From Chrysogorgia sp. JL179-B06 (lineage: Eukaryota; Cnidaria; Anthozoa; Scleralcyonacea; Chrysogorgiidae), in NCBI GenBank assembly GCA_035772405.1, contig JAYKKM010000149.1, positions 5,800,001 to 5,864,000 of the forward strand: a DNA stretch of 64,000 nt, given 5' to 3'. Of the stretch, positions 33,771 to 46,879 are shown piece by piece. A program made the position numbers and the translations under genes. The notes beneath the pieces were generated by a model. That model did not search any database, was not told the DNA's origin, and saw nothing but the letters and a program-made list of their open reading frames with translations. Position 1 is the first letter of the stretch. Each line of letters begins with the position of its first letter.

Positions 33771-33887
33771 ACTGCCTCGTTCTTAAAAAAATCCCGTTTA
33801 TTTTATCTATAATAGGTTTAATTCATGAATAGGATAACTCCAGGACAAAAATAAACGGGATTTTTTAAAGAACGAAGCAGGTCTATA
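33771..33887. repeat. Foldback repeat with 36-bp arms
   Basis: GCCTCGTTCTTAAAAAAATC and CCGTTTATTTT on the left are mirrored by AAAATAAACGG and GATTTTTTAAAGAACGAAGC on the right. The centre is about 45 bp. Further mirrored words TTAGCACTGAATAGA and ACAGTGCTAAATTTC flank it. Probably a MITE. Confidence 0.7.
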
Positions 33888-33899
33888 CAGTGCTAAATT

Positions 33900-35075
<1,176 letters not shown>

Positions 35076-35117
35076 AGTTATATATATATATATAGGCCTT
35101 CCAGTTATATATATATA

Positions 35118-35415
35118 TATTTAAAAAAACTCATTAATAATGCATGAAGAAAACACAAAGCAAAATCACCACCGTGTCGTATCTTTATATGTGATAAAGA
35201 TTCATCCTAATTTACATAAACTTTAGCTTTGATTTTCTCGGCTTAGACAACGTTATTTTTCAAAATTACTACGCCAACGAACTTACCAAATGCTGGTCGT
35301 TTTTTAAGCCGTTTGAAACACTCGCAGCAGTGTTTTATCAGATATAAAACACTCGGCTGCGCCTCGTGTTTTATATCTGATAAAACACTGCTGCTCGTGT
35401 TTTAAACATTACATA
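35118..35415 (+). mobile_element. Foldback-family element, near-complete copy
   Basis: Nearly identical to 5590-5885. It starts AAAAAAACTCATTAATAATG and ends in the nested hairpin with CTCGGCTGCGCCTCG as loop core. A second truncated hairpin of the same type follows at 35455-35520, each preceded by a GGCCTTCCAGTTAT word and followed by (TA)n. Confidence 0.82.
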
Positions 35416-35454
35416 TATATATATATATAACTTATAAGGCCTTCCAGTTATTAT

Positions 35455-35517
35455 ATATACTCGGCTGCGCCTCGTGTTTTATATCTGATAAAACACTGCT
35501 GCTCGTGTTTTAAACAT

Positions 35518-35550
<33 letters not shown>

Positions 35551-35567
35551 CTTATAAGGCCTTCCAG

Positions 35568-35627
<60 letters not shown>

Positions 35628-35640
35628 TATATAATATATA
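35455..35640. repeat. Truncated foldback hairpin and (TA)n tracts
   Basis: A half-hairpin (CTCGGCTGCGCCTCGTGTTT onward, 35459-35520), a (TA)n run, AACTTATAAGGCCTTCCAG, then a longer (TA)n run (35568-35638). Confidence 0.8.
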
Positions 35641-35764
35641 TAACTTATGAACTTAAAATATTGTTTGCTACGCCCACTATTGTTTGCTACTCCCACTATT
35701 GCCTGATGATCGCATTTGCGCGAAACTCGGAGTAGCAAACAATATTTTAAGTTCATAAGTTATA
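35639..35764 (+). repeat. Perfect 32-bp inverted repeat enclosing a hammerhead
   Basis: 35639-35670 and 35733-35764 are exact reverse complements (TATAACTTATGAACTTAAAA and onward). The right arm starts inside the 3' strand of the hammerhead, so the PLE tail was duplicated in inverted orientation. Between the arms, GTTTGCTACGCCCACTATTG is repeated once in degenerate form. Confidence 0.88.
35699..35738 (+). ncRNA. Hammerhead ribozyme motif (PLE tail)
   Basis: Stem I TTGC/GCAA (35699-35702 and 35735-35738). CTGATGA 35703-35709. Stem II TCGC/GCGC around ATTT. GAAA 35722-35725. A 2-bp stem III with loop TCGGA, then U-A at 35733-35734. The stem II base is U opposite C. The surrounding 32-bp inverted repeat could compete with stem I in the transcript. 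Confidence 0.78.
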
Positions 35765-35821
35765 CAATTCGCTCGACCACTCAAGGTATTGAGCACTCTT
35801 AGACGATTGCAAACTATTGGC

Positions 35822-35824
35822 TTC

Positions 35825-35880
<56 letters not shown>
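35822..35880. repeat. (TA)n tracts
   Basis: Two TA runs separated by TTTA, immediately before the Crypton-bearing segment. Confidence 0.9.
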
Positions 35881-36036
35881 TTTTTCCGGTCCGTATCCTA
35901 CTAAATCCCGCTTTCTGATTGGTTAACGAGCGGTCCGTATGAGAGCGTACGGACCGCGCGAGTTTTAAATCCTCACGCAAAAAGTTTTTTAAATGTTTTA
36001 AAGGCCGCCATTTAAAAAATTCGTAAAATTTACAAA

Positions 36037-37475
36037 ATGTACTCAAACGAAAGCGAACACAGTGACAGTGAATTCTATTATCCAACTTCTGACTTCACTG
36101 TTCCCTCCAACGAAGGTAAAAGTACAGACGTTTCTTTATCGACTTTTAATATAACTGCAGTTGAGGACAAAAACACAAGCGAGGATATTGACGAACTTCA
36201 AAGGTTTATTGAAAGACAGCGACCAGAAAACACAACAAAGAAGACAACATACGATATTAATGTTGTAAAACGGTACTTTATATCGATAAATGAGACAAGA
36301 GAAATTGAAGTCATACCTGCTAACGAGTTAAATATCCTGGTTTCCAAATTTTTTATGAATGTACGAAAGAAAAATGGTCAAGTCTACGAACCTTCATCCC
36401 TCAGTGACTTTCAGAGAAGCTTACAGAGATATTTAAATTATAAAAATTCAAGTTTAAATTTATTCCAAGACCAAGAATTCAGTAAGGCTAGAGAGGTCGT
36501 TTTAGCAAGGAAAAGAGAGCTGGTGCAGCAATACGCCAAAGGGAACCGACCACAAGCAGCTAGAGAGTTGACGATGGCAGAAGAAGACCTCCTTTTCGAA
36601 ACCGGTTTGTTTGGTAACCATGAACCAGAAGTTCTCCAAAGGACAGTTTGGTGGGTTCTTTCCCTTCATTTTGGATTCAGAGCTCGTGGACGAATCCAGA
36701 AGATTAAAATGGGGAGACATAGCTCTTGGAAAGGACCCGGAAACCGGCAGCGAGGTGTTGATATTGAAAGCCGAACGGGGATCCAAGACAAGACACGGCG
36801 ACGGCCCAACATCACAGAGCTTTTAATCCAACAGCCCAAGCAACCAACAACGAGCGTTGTCCCGTTCAATTGTTTCAATCGTTCGCCAGCCATCGACCAG
36901 ACGAGATGAAAAAGCCTGATTCGCCATTCTACTTGGCTATTAACTACCGTCGTAAACCAGACTGCCAGGTCTGGTACACCAAAGCTCCACTGGGCAAAAA
37001 CGAAATCGGGAAGTTTCTTGTGAAGGCTGCGAAAGCCGCTAATCTTCCAGGTAATATCAGCAATCACTCGGTCAGAAAAACATGTATTTCCCGTCTAATG
37101 GATGCTGATGTTCCAGAGAACTACGTGGCTCAACTGAGTGGGCATAAGAATTTGAAAAGCCTGGATGCCTATAAGACAGCTTCAGCTAGCCATCAGCGAA
37201 AAATGTCAATGGTCTTGAGTCGCTCAGCCATGGCCACTTCCACCGTCACTGCAGAGTCTGGAAGTTTACAGAAGCATCAAGCCTCCACTGTAACATCACA
37301 ATCCAGCTTCCAAGAAGCAGTTGAGGGCATGTTTTCTGGAGCAACGATAGGAAAAATTGAAGGATGTACATTCAATTTTTTCCTCAATCCTGCGGCGAAC
37401 GATGATCACGTCAAAGATTCAACACCAGCCAAAAAACGACGTGTAATCATAAGTAATGACAGTGAATCGGACTGA
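36037..37475 (+). pseudogene. CryptonA-type tyrosine recombinase, frameshifted
   Basis: ATG at 36037 opens a 290-codon frame: an acidic N-terminus, then VSKFFMNVRKKNGQVYEPSS and LHFGFRA, the SAM-like and first-Arg regions typical of Crypton-derived (DUF3504) recombinases. The frame shifts at about 36680, and the next block (DESRRLKWGDIALG, VLILKAERGSKTRHGDG) is in frame 36611-36826. After a further shift near 36825, the C-terminal half (to 37475) carries SPFYLAINYRR, GKNEIGKF, NHSVRKTCISRLMDADVPEN (catalytic His/Arg), LSGHKNLKSLDAYKTAS (His and nucleophile Tyr) and a disordered tail. The catalytic residues are intact, but the two frameshifts would stop translation unless they are sequence errors. 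Upstream, about 35885-36036, contains mirrored CGGTCCGTATGAGAGCG/CGTACGGACCGCG. Confidence 0.88.
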
Positions 37476-38019
<544 letters not shown>

Positions 38020-38034
38020 GGTTGTGGCTTACCA

Positions 38035-38995
38035 ACCAACGACGATTTCCAGTAGCAGGATCCAGCTACCTCCAGAATTCACAGTTACCTCCAGAATATG
38101 GAATGTAAATACAGAAAAGAGAGGCAAACAACTTCTTTACTGCTCCTTTATTTATTAAAACGTTTCGGCATATTCAGCCTTCATCAGTTAAAAGGAAAAT
38201 TATAAAATGTCTTATCGAAGTGTTCACTTATATAGATATAGCAAAATTTACATAATAAAAACTAGAATAATTAACATTCTAAAAGGGAAATGTTTATTCC
38301 CAGTGGCAACTAAAATTCTTTGTTATAATAATTTATTCAGTTTTTTAATCTAATTTAATTTCTCTTGTTGATACCATGCGGTTGTAAGGTAATAGAAGCG
38401 CTGTCCAATAATCTTCTCTTGCCAATAATTTGGCATCTATAGATCATCTCCATTATCTACAATTACTTAATGTTCAATTACAACAAATCTAATATCTACA
38501 AGTTTGTATGGCGATGTATTAAAATGTACTGCCTTCACAACTTTTTTTATTAGTGACCATATATCGATGATTTGTGGTTGCGGAAGCGTGGACGTACAGT
38601 AGATCCTACATATTGCAATTTGCACTTCATGCATGAAATCAGCTAAATAACATTGGCAGCGATACAACCTACATTTTGTTTAAACTTGTAATTAGTTCTA
38701 CCTGTTACCAAACAAAGAAAACCGATTTCATCGTGTTTTAAGCTTAGAAGGAGCAACAATCTGTTTAAGATTCTTGCATCTTCTAAAAGCTGGAACAACG
38801 GACCTTTGTGAAATAAAGTGCGCGAGGAGAACTCAACAAACTAACATTCTTCTCAATAAATTTGGAAATATCTGGTAGTTTTGGATTAAAATCTACTACC
38901 AAGGGATATATTTTCTTTTTATTTCCTCTTCTCCTAGGTTTGAGGAGCTCTTCTCTATTAACTTCAAGTGCTCTATGAAATTCCCTTTCCACTAG
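38035..38995 (-). pseudogene. PLE endonuclease fragment, different lineage
   Basis: On the minus strand, a linker block (VVDFNPKLPDISKFIEKN) is followed by NYKFKQNVGCIAANVI, then CMKCKLQYVGSTV (Cys pair plus GIY-YIG start), RNHKSSI and VKAVHFN..YKLVDIRFVVIEH, the order of the Penelope/Poseidon-type nuclease. Several frameshifts. Its 3' UTR ends with CTGATGAAGGC..GCCGAAACG (about 38155-38192) and AATAAATAAAGG, a motif shared by many PLE 3' ends. It differs from the YRDD-type PLEs elsewhere in the window. Confidence 0.75.
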
Positions 38996-39175
38996 ACCCT
39001 CGGATAATTTTGTCGTGTGAGGTATATTTTATGTTCCTCGCACCTTTCTCTTGGTGAAAGAAAATACAAACATTGCGTTAAACTGCAAATATCATTGCCA
39101 ACAAGCATCTATGAACATATTAAAGGAAATCAAAACCGCAGTTTACGAAAAAACTAACCAGCTTCAAAGGGATCT

Positions 39176-40800
39176 AAGGCCCAGGTCAAACGTCACTCCT
39201 TTCATGCGCCGAATTAAATGGGGCGACGTGGAATCAAACGTCGCTCCAGCGTCGCTCCTAACAGATTTGGCGGCAAACTTGTTTATTTTTCGGCGCCAAA
39301 AGGGTATTTGTTTTGTTTTCCAAGATGGCGCCGATCGATTGCAACAATAGTATCAAAGCTTTTATTTTGAAGAGAATTGTATCAAAGAATCGGCGGCGTC
39401 AGAGGTTGCTGGCGAGCGTCGCCTCTCCAATTTATAGAAGGCAACGTGTTATCAAGGCGTGTTTATTAATTACTATTTTACTGCACTCGAAAATCTTTGG
39501 AAAAGTTCGTCACCGATCCTGCAGAAGGCTACCATGGAATAATGGTTGGTGAGATAAGGTTTGGAGCACTTATACAGACGAACGTTTTAAAAAAACCTTT
39601 AGAGTATCGAAGAGTACATTCCAATTCATTCTGAGTCGCATTCGCCATATTTTAAAACGAGAATCTATTTGTGAAGAGCCAATTTCACCTGAATGCCGGC
39701 TAGGTCTATGCCTTTATCGTCTGGGGAGAGGGGACTTCTTCTATACCATCTCCGAGATGGCTGGTTTAGGCCAGTCTACAGTATCCACGATTGCGAGTGA
39801 GGTCAATGAAGTCATTGTAAGTTGCATGTGGAAGGAGTGCGTGAGTGCTCATATGCCAGTATCTGAGAAGAATTTCAAAAATAAAATGCTCGATATGGAG
39901 GTAATGTGGCAGTTTCCCTTTACCTGGGCTGCTGCTGATGGTTGCCACATCACCAATCAAATGTTCACGTGGTGGAGAAGAAGCCTCGAAAGAATATCAT
40001 AACTTTAATAATTTTTATTCTATTGTTCTAATGTCACTCGTTGATGCCAAGTACCATTCTATCTGGGGAAGTTGTGGGTTTCCAGGCAACTCCCATGTAA
40101 TACTACAATCAACTAAACTTTAGTCAGACATAACCAATGGCGATATCTTACCAAATTTTAGGCAACGAGAACAAAATGCTTATGTGCCACCTCTTATTAT
40201 TGCTGATTCAGCATTCCCCTTTGAAACATGGATGATGAAACCATATACAAATGCTGTCTTATCAAGGGAGCATAGATATTATAATTATTATTAGCAAACA
40301 TTATGCATGATAAACACTTTATATATTTATATTACTTCACTGTATTTATTTAAGTGAAGTATTTAACTACTCTAATTTATTTATTTACATGTATTTTTAC
40401 TATTGTTTATTTATTTAATATTTATTTATTATATTATTTATTGTAGTAGGTATTTCAACTACAGGTTGAGCCGTGCAAGAATGATTATTGAAGGAGCGTA
40501 TGGGCAGTTGAAAGGAAGGTGGAGGTTTTTATTGAGGAAATCAGAGAGTAACCTTCATGAAACAAAAGTGGCAACACTAGCTTGTATGGTGCTTCATAAT
40601 GTCTGCTTAGATAATTGTGACACAATTTCATCAAAACTGGACTTGACTATTGATCCAAACACTAGTCAAAAGGGGGATCGTGCAACCATTCGTGACATCC
40701 TTTTGATGAAATCAAGACAGTTGATCTTCATACCAGTCAAGCAAATAAAGTGAGGAAGGTAATAACAAAGAAGCTATGGGATGAAAGAAAAAATGCAATT
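39176..40800 (+). pseudogene. PIF/Harbinger transposase, decayed
   Basis: Begins with a Harbinger-like terminal word AAGGCCCAGGTCAAACGTC (39177-39195). Coding blocks are: SIKAFILKRI onward (39340-39552); TDERFKKTFRVSKSTFQFIL, CLYRLGRGDFFYTISEMAGL and QSTVSTIASEV (39560-39820); FTWAAADGCHI with the first catalytic Asp (about 39920-39945); then, after a frameshift, SLVDAKYHSIWGSCGFPGNS with the second Asp (about 40037-40096), PPLIIADSAFPFETW, and MIIEGAYGQLKGRWRFLL with the catalytic Glu (about 40480-40530). An AT-rich insertion of about 180 bp (40282-40450) interrupts it before the Glu block. All DDE residues remain but the frame is broken. No right TIR found. Confidence 0.88.
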
Positions 40801-42107
40801 ACATGTGCTTGAATTAATGGAAAGCAAAAATATTGAACCGATTTACCCAACATGGTACAGTTGTCAAACGTCCTTTCACTTTATGTACACCTTTTAGTTA
40901 TATGATAATCAAGGTCCAATATTCTAGTCTTGTATTGAAGCCAATAATTTTGTGTCTATAAGTAAGAGATAGCTTCTGTGGATCAAGCTTTAATAGGGTT
41001 GCCTGTATAAGCGTTACCATGTTCATGATAGTTCCTCCATTTTTGGGGGTAATTCCCCCAAAAGGTTGCAACTTGGTTCACAACTTTGATCTGGGACAGT
41101 GTAGTATTCACCCAGATAATATGTTGCGATGTCGAGTCTTAATTTAAGGCAAACAAAAACTAATAGTAGATACATAATATATATTATAAATACAATAAAT
41201 GCTTTTTCCAGTATCATATACTTTACATTTGAAAATTTCAACCAGTCAAAGTGCCTAGTTTAATGGACAGCAAACTATTCAGAACACAATAATTATAGAA
41301 AAATGTCCCAAAACATTGTATATAATATTTGGTTTTTCAGAACAATAACAAATTGTTCCACTTGCAAGTATTTTACACTTCTCTTTAAAACATTTAGCAA
41401 TAACTGTCTTTTTAGTCTTAATAACTGTCTTAATCTGTCTTATTAGTAAGACCCCGCTAAGAATAGATAACCTTGCTTTTGACGCAAGAGTTTGTAAATA
41501 AGTTTTGAGTGTGAAGTTTGTAAATAACTATAGATCAAAACCAATGCCCGATATTTTGAATTTTAGGCTACTTGCCACATAGAAAGACATAAAACCAGAA
41601 TTAGTCTTGAGATAAAATTGATTTCAACGAAATTATTATTTTTAAATTTGCCCTTGTAATTCAGTATTGCCCGCGGGCCCTTCTTTTAGAGCCACGCCCC
41701 CCTGAGACTCTTACTTACGTATTTTTCGACATATCGATGTTCTCTTATTACTCTTTTTCATATTATATTCAATTATTTTGTAAACTTATTAGCTTCATAT
41801 TTATTCTTATTATATATAAATGTATATTTATTGCATAATCGACAATATTTCTTATCTGTCCAAGGGATCACTAATAAATCATATCAGTCTAGACTGATGA
41901 ACATTTCTGACTGTTTTTCTTCATCCACTTTTCGAAAATGTGAAATATTCTTCGCAAACTCAAGATCATCTTGCACGACATCACTGAGGTTTCTAACCGC
42001 ATGGGTTTCTGTTGTCATAAACACGTCCAAGTTATCATCTGTTAAATCATCTTGAACCACTGTTTTGTGATTTTGTTCCTTTTCTGAAATAGGTAATAAA
42101 AAATAGT
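40801..42107. other. Non-coding stretch
   Basis: No gene recognised on either strand; short open frames have no family features. The sequence is AT-rich with no clear repeat boundaries. Confidence 0.4.
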
Positions 42108-43090
42108 GGGTGTTATTTCGACAGATATGAGCAAGGCCTTCGACTCGTTATACTCTCCGCTATTAATCGTTAGGAAAATAAAGGCTTATAATTTTTTGGA
42201 GAATTCTAGGTTTATTTTTAATTCGAAATAGCATGAATCGGTCAAAAACCACACATGGAAAACCCTAGATAGGAGATGTTCTCAAGGATCAACGTTTGGC
42301 CCTTTGCTATGGGATATTTTCCAAAACGATCTAATTTATGCCATAACTAACTCTGAAATATTCATGTAATAGATCAAACACGAGTTTGAGTGTTTCATCA
42401 GGGGTTCCAAACACGAGAAAACAAATGAAAACCGAGGGCGTAGCCGAGGTTTTTATTGTTTTCGAGTGTTTGGAGTATCTAGCTTCTCAAACGAGTATTC
42501 CTTTAGCGATTTGCTCCCATAGCGATTTTATTTTAATATGTAGATTAAGAAATGTGATCCAGTTCACTAGGACGTTTCCTACAGGTTTTCATTGGGTATC
42601 AAAACTCATGCATGTGATGCGGTATACGTTCATGGATTGGCTATGATAATTCATGAATTATTAATGAATTTGAGAAGTATATGTTAACGACTACAGATAT
42701 TTGCAGCTCATGGAAAAAACTATTGATAAGGTAAAAACGAAATTGGAACATGATGTAAATTGTACAACTAGATATTTATCAAATATATCAGTGAACTTTG
42801 TAAAATAACCAGCAATAAATAGGAGTGTTGATGTGACTATAAGAACCACTATTCTAGAAGAAGCAAACTTCAAATTTATAATGCTGTTGTTTTACCGCAC
42901 TTAAACCGTATTGCCATTTAGCATGGCATTTTTGTCGAGTATCGCGAATAGGCGTAAGATGGAAATGGTATACAAGAGCTAGCTTTACGCGCAGTTTTAT
43001 TGCCAAAGTGCACATGTATGAACAATTACTGACTAAAGCAAATCTTCTTTCATTATATTATAGAAGATTCCAAGACATTGACACTGGAGT
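42108..43090 (+). pseudogene. LINE reverse transcriptase, split by a foldback element
   Basis: The first part (42108-42365) carries STDMSKAFDSLYSPLL and RRCSQGSTFGPLLWDIFQND, RT motifs A and B (normally CPQGSxxGPLLW). The sequence ahead of the YADD motif is then interrupted at about 42366-42676. The second part (42880-43080) carries the post-RT blocks VLPHLN, ELALRAV and YEQLLTKANLLSLYYRRFQD. Several stops. CR1/L2-like by its C-terminal blocks. Confidence 0.78.
42366..42676. mobile_element. Foldback-family element inserted in the LINE
   Basis: Contains the hairpin TTTGAGTGTTTCATCAGGGG / CCAAACACGAGAAAAC / AACCGAGGGCGTAGCCGAGG with mirrored GTTTTCGAGTGTTTGGAGTA. It ends with AATTCATGAATTATTAATGA, the family's terminal palindrome. 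Same variant as at 48750-49480. Confidence 0.7.
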
Positions 43091-43189
43091 CAATCTATAC
43101 GGCTTAACATCAGACAAATTGCAACAGAAATTATTTTACCTTTTTCATTACCTTGATACATTCGGAAATAACATACCAAATGTCCCTGG

Positions 43190-43600
43190 AAATAAACCTA
43201 CTGGAAAGTTTAATTTAAGTGAAATTTCAAGTTCACTTTTAGCGAATATTACCTATGACTTTAGAAAAAGTCATAGCTCAAAAAGCTATACAAAGGACGT
43301 TAAAGCGGCTAATACAATTTTCTAAACCCATTTTGAGTTATTCGCTAAAGAAAAGTGGAAAATGCCACAAAATGCTGGTGTTTTAGCAGGTTTAACCTTA
43401 CGTAACTCAAAATAGGCTGGAAAATTGTAGTACCCCCATAAATGTCCTTCATATGGTTTTTTGAGAACGTTCTAACGACATAGGTGATATTTGGTAAAAG
43501 TGAACTTGAAATTTCACATTTTTTAAAGGATGGTGCTTTTGTAGTTAAATTGTAAGAGAAACCGGATTTTCTGAACTTTCCACTTTCCACGGTTCGTTTC
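43190..43600. repeat. Inverted-repeat segment (probable MITE)
   Basis: GAAATTTCAAGTTCACTTTT and ATATTACCTATGACTTTAGAA (about 43221-43265) are mirrored at about 43480-43545. A second mirrored pair, TTTTGAGTTATTCGC and GTAACTCAAAA, lies inside. Boundaries uncertain. Confidence 0.55.
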
Positions 43601-44017
43601 TATATGGATTTTCGGTTTATGATTTCTGAATGTAATCAAGGTACTGAGAAAGCTAAAACACTTCTGTTGCAATTTATTTGAAGTTGCACCTTTATTTCAG
43701 GTAGATTGACTGCACTATTACTATATATAAAGGGACACTCCAGCCCCACAACGAGTTAAAAATATTAGTTTTCATTGTTTGTTTGAAGGAAATTTGGTGT
43801 TATCGTATTTTTGGTAAATTGAAGGAAGACATTTTTCTGATTGCGGGCGAATGCGGTCGCTCCCATTAGTTTTTGACGTCATTGAGTGATATAATAGCGT
43901 GGTTTTAGTTTATTTTGAAGGATTTCTTTGCATAGTGTTTCTATCACTCAATGACGTCAACAATCGCACGTACCAACTAGTACACAACGTATAGCCTTCG
44001 CTCTTTCCATTTGAGTC

Positions 44018-44150
44018 CTGGTAGCTCAATGGTTAGAGCGTCAAACCTGAGAACAGAAGGTTACGGGTTCGATTCCCGTCTGGGTCTCAGAATCATCTTT
44101 CTGAGTTTGCGTTTAAGTTTGAGTAGCAAACAATTCACTAAATTAAAACC
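44018..44150 (+). mobile_element. tRNA-derived SINE, second family
   Basis: GTCCTGGTAGCTCAATGG (box A), GTTACGGGTTCGATTCCCGT (box B), then GTCTGGGTCTCAGAATCATC and GAGTTTGCGTTTAAGTTTGA. The anticodon region is extended, so not a functional tRNA. A second copy lies at 32040-32200. Confidence 0.68.
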
Positions 44151-44388
44151 GATTCTCATGTAAGGCGACAAAGAATTTTCATTTAAAATGCCACTAACCC
44201 CAAAAATGATAATGCTTTGTTTGATGATGAAGAAGAATGACGTTACATGACAGTTCTTCTATATCTATTTTCGTTCTTGAAGTATTCAGTTATATGTAAT
44301 ATCTTAATGAGTACAGGGTGACGTCATAGGCAAGCAACATTGTGTGGATTGCAGGGAAGTTATACATAATTACTTGAAAATCTGTACT

Positions 44389-44588
44389 TATGTGGAATGG
44401 AAATGTTTGGAAGCTAATCTGTTACTATATGTGCAGGCTACATAACTTGAGTCATGTTCTTTAGTTTGGTGGTACAGTATGTATCCACATACATACTGTA
44501 CCACCAAACTAAAGAACATGGCTCAAGTTAGTATAGCCACATATATAGTAACAGATTAGCTTCCAAACATTTCCATTCCACATAAGTC
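44389..44588. repeat. Near-perfect palindrome, about 98-bp arms
   Basis: ACTTATGTGGAATGGAAATG on the left is mirrored by CATTTCCATTCCACATAAGT on the right, and the pairing runs almost unbroken to the centre near ATGTATCCACATACAT (about 44480-44495). One arm has AAGTTAGTATAGCC where the other has GGCTACATAACTT. No coding capacity. Confidence 0.85.
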
Positions 44589-44967
44589 TCGTTTTCTGCC
44601 ATCGCAAGCTACGTTTCGATGTCAAACTTGGGTATTACATTGGAAAAGTTATTGAAAAAGTTATTGAGAACTGCCAACCTCAAAATGTTCTGCAATTAAT
44701 TCTACGTTGTCATCAGTCTACGTCACTTCGGAGCCACATGAGATGCGCATGTGCATAGCAAGTCAGTGCTTAGCGTTTGCTCGTTCAACCTTTTCGACCA
44801 TAGTGGCGAAAATTTACGGTTTCTCGTACATTCCTAACCAAAATACACCGGGAAACATTTCCCGAGCAAGTATATATAAGTACCATACTTGTACAACGCT
44901 ATTTTTAAAATTGATATATGCTTAATTCATGGCTTATTTTAATAGATGATGAACATAGAAATGTTAA

Positions 44968-45445
44968 AGTGCCCCTAACCTCAAAATTTTGTATTGTCTT
45001 ATTTGGAAGAACTTTTAAAATGATAAAGTAACTTGTTTTGAAGATTTTCGTTTCTTCACTTTCTTTTAGAGATATATCAGTTTGTTTGATATGTAAATGT
45101 CAGGAATTTACGTCACACATGCATAACGACTTATTGGAGAAATATGTGTATCTCTTTCATTCTAGAACGAAATCCTTTAAAATCGAGAAGTTTAGTGTTG
45201 CGGGAGAAACACGCACACGTGTTATTGATCACACTTCGTGTTTTTATTTGATGAACGCAAAGATATATAACATTCTCGTATAACTCATTATGCATGTGTG
45301 ACGTAAATTCCGTACATTTGCATATCAAACAAACTGATATATCTAAAAAAGAAAGCAAAGAAACGAAAATCTTCAAAAAAAGTTAATTTATCATTTTAAA
45401 AGTTCTTACAAATAAGCCAATAAAAATGTTGAAGTTATGGGCACT
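44968..45445. mobile_element. TTAA-target MITE, 478 bp
   Basis: Ends AGTGCCCCTAACCTC and, on the complement of the right end, AGTGCCCATAACTTC. TTAA flanks both (44964-44967 and 45446-45449). The arms are long: AAGAACTTTTAAAATGATAA and CAGTTTGTTTGATATG are mirrored. A truncated copy of the right end is carried within the inverted duplicate at 48675-48759, dating the duplication after this insertion. Confidence 0.82.
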
Positions 45446-46831
45446 TTAACACAACACAGCAGATTCCGGGGTAGGACCTTCTGCAACTATGCTGGTGAAT
45501 ATCAACAGAAATATGGCACACATGACTACTCTACTGGAGAAAATGTGTCAAAACCAACAACAGCCTACCAAAACCGTTCGCCCACCGAGCGTGAAACGGA
45601 AGAAGCAACGAGACAGGTCTCAGTCGCTCGCCGCGTCTGACTTTGACTCTGGGGAGAAAGTTCCTCTTTCAACAACAAAAGACAACGTCTGTCTCGAGAT
45701 GATGATAATATCAGCCTTCGTGTGAGTGAGAGCCTAAATGGCGACGATCTCATAATGCTCACCGTGCGAAACATGATCACCGACCAAAAAGGGCGCCAAA
45801 GTGAGCCCCAAAGCTCTGTACTTCACAACCTCGCAGAGTCATTTGAAGGGATGATGACCTTGCTAAGATAGCTATGAAACGTTGGGGCCGTTGGGCCAAA
45901 CAAATCAACCCTGAGAAGGTCAAAGGGCTTGGGGGGAAATACAAACGACCTGGAAATTGCAAGGATCTGAAAGCAATTAAGGTCAATAAGGAGATATGGA
46001 GTCAGCTGAGTGCAAAGCAGGGGACGACTGACATACACAAGTGTTAGCATGCAACAGCTAGCTCGGAAGATAGCATTTCAGACCATAAATTGGTTATTAA
46101 GCCAGACTCAATCAGTTGATGCAATAGCTATACTTGACCACCTCAATACACAGCTCTCACATGAGTTTCGTAGAGAGCAGATAAGGCCTGCACTGAAGCC
46201 TGAATACAAGGAAATATACTCAACTGAAATACCAGCTGATAGACAACACCTATTTGGTTATGATCTGGCTAAACAACTAAAATATTCCAGTGAGGCCAGT
46301 AAAATTAGTCACAATGTGACACACACGACTACCCACAAAATTGATAAGGGAATTACTGTTATCAAGGCCAGCGATATAGTCACCGTAGCAGGCTGGGGAG
46401 AAAAGGCCAACATCCCGGACCCTTCAAACGAAGGAAACCACACTCACATGGCCAGAAGACCGGTGAAATCCTAAGAGGATAATTGAGAGACATGTAATTC
46501 AGTGAGTATGTGCATATAATTTTTTGCCTAATTTGACCAACTTGCACAACTCATCATGCTCCAATTTCTAAACTGGTCGTGTTGCAGACAATTTCCCAGC
46601 TTGTACTAAAATCACTAATGATAAGGAGATTCTTTCTCATGTGTTGGGTGTGCACATAGAATGCAATGAAACACCTGTCCAATACAGATGTCCACCTCAG
46701 ACAACTCTTGAGCATGAATACCCTACTATGAATCAAGAGATAGATAAACTGATTAAAAAGGGGTTATAACAACAGCAGAATATGATCCTAAACAGATCAT
46801 CTCTAGCATTTTTTGACACCTAAAAAAATGG
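45371..46831. repeat. Left arm of a 1.46-kb inverted duplication
   Basis: Nearly identical in reverse complement to 47292-48759. It covers the right end of the TTAA MITE, the DIRS gag-like region and the segment just before the RT. Only scattered substitutions and 1-bp indels separate the arms. Confidence 0.92.
45489..46474 (+). pseudogene. DIRS gag-like region
   Basis: The first frame (45489-45725) begins MLVNINRNMAHMTTLLEKMC, a coiled-coil-like start, then a Lys/Arg-Ser-rich segment. Frames shift near 45725 and 45870. The clearest frame, 46010-46474, reads LKPEYKEIYSTEIPADRQHLFGYDLAKQL and KISHNVTHTTTHKI, matching DIRS gag-like C-termini as I know them. The protein would package element RNA; here it is broken. 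Confidence 0.65.
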
Positions 46832-46879
46832 CTGATACAGGCTTATCTTAAACCTTAGAAAAATTAATGAATCAGCAAC

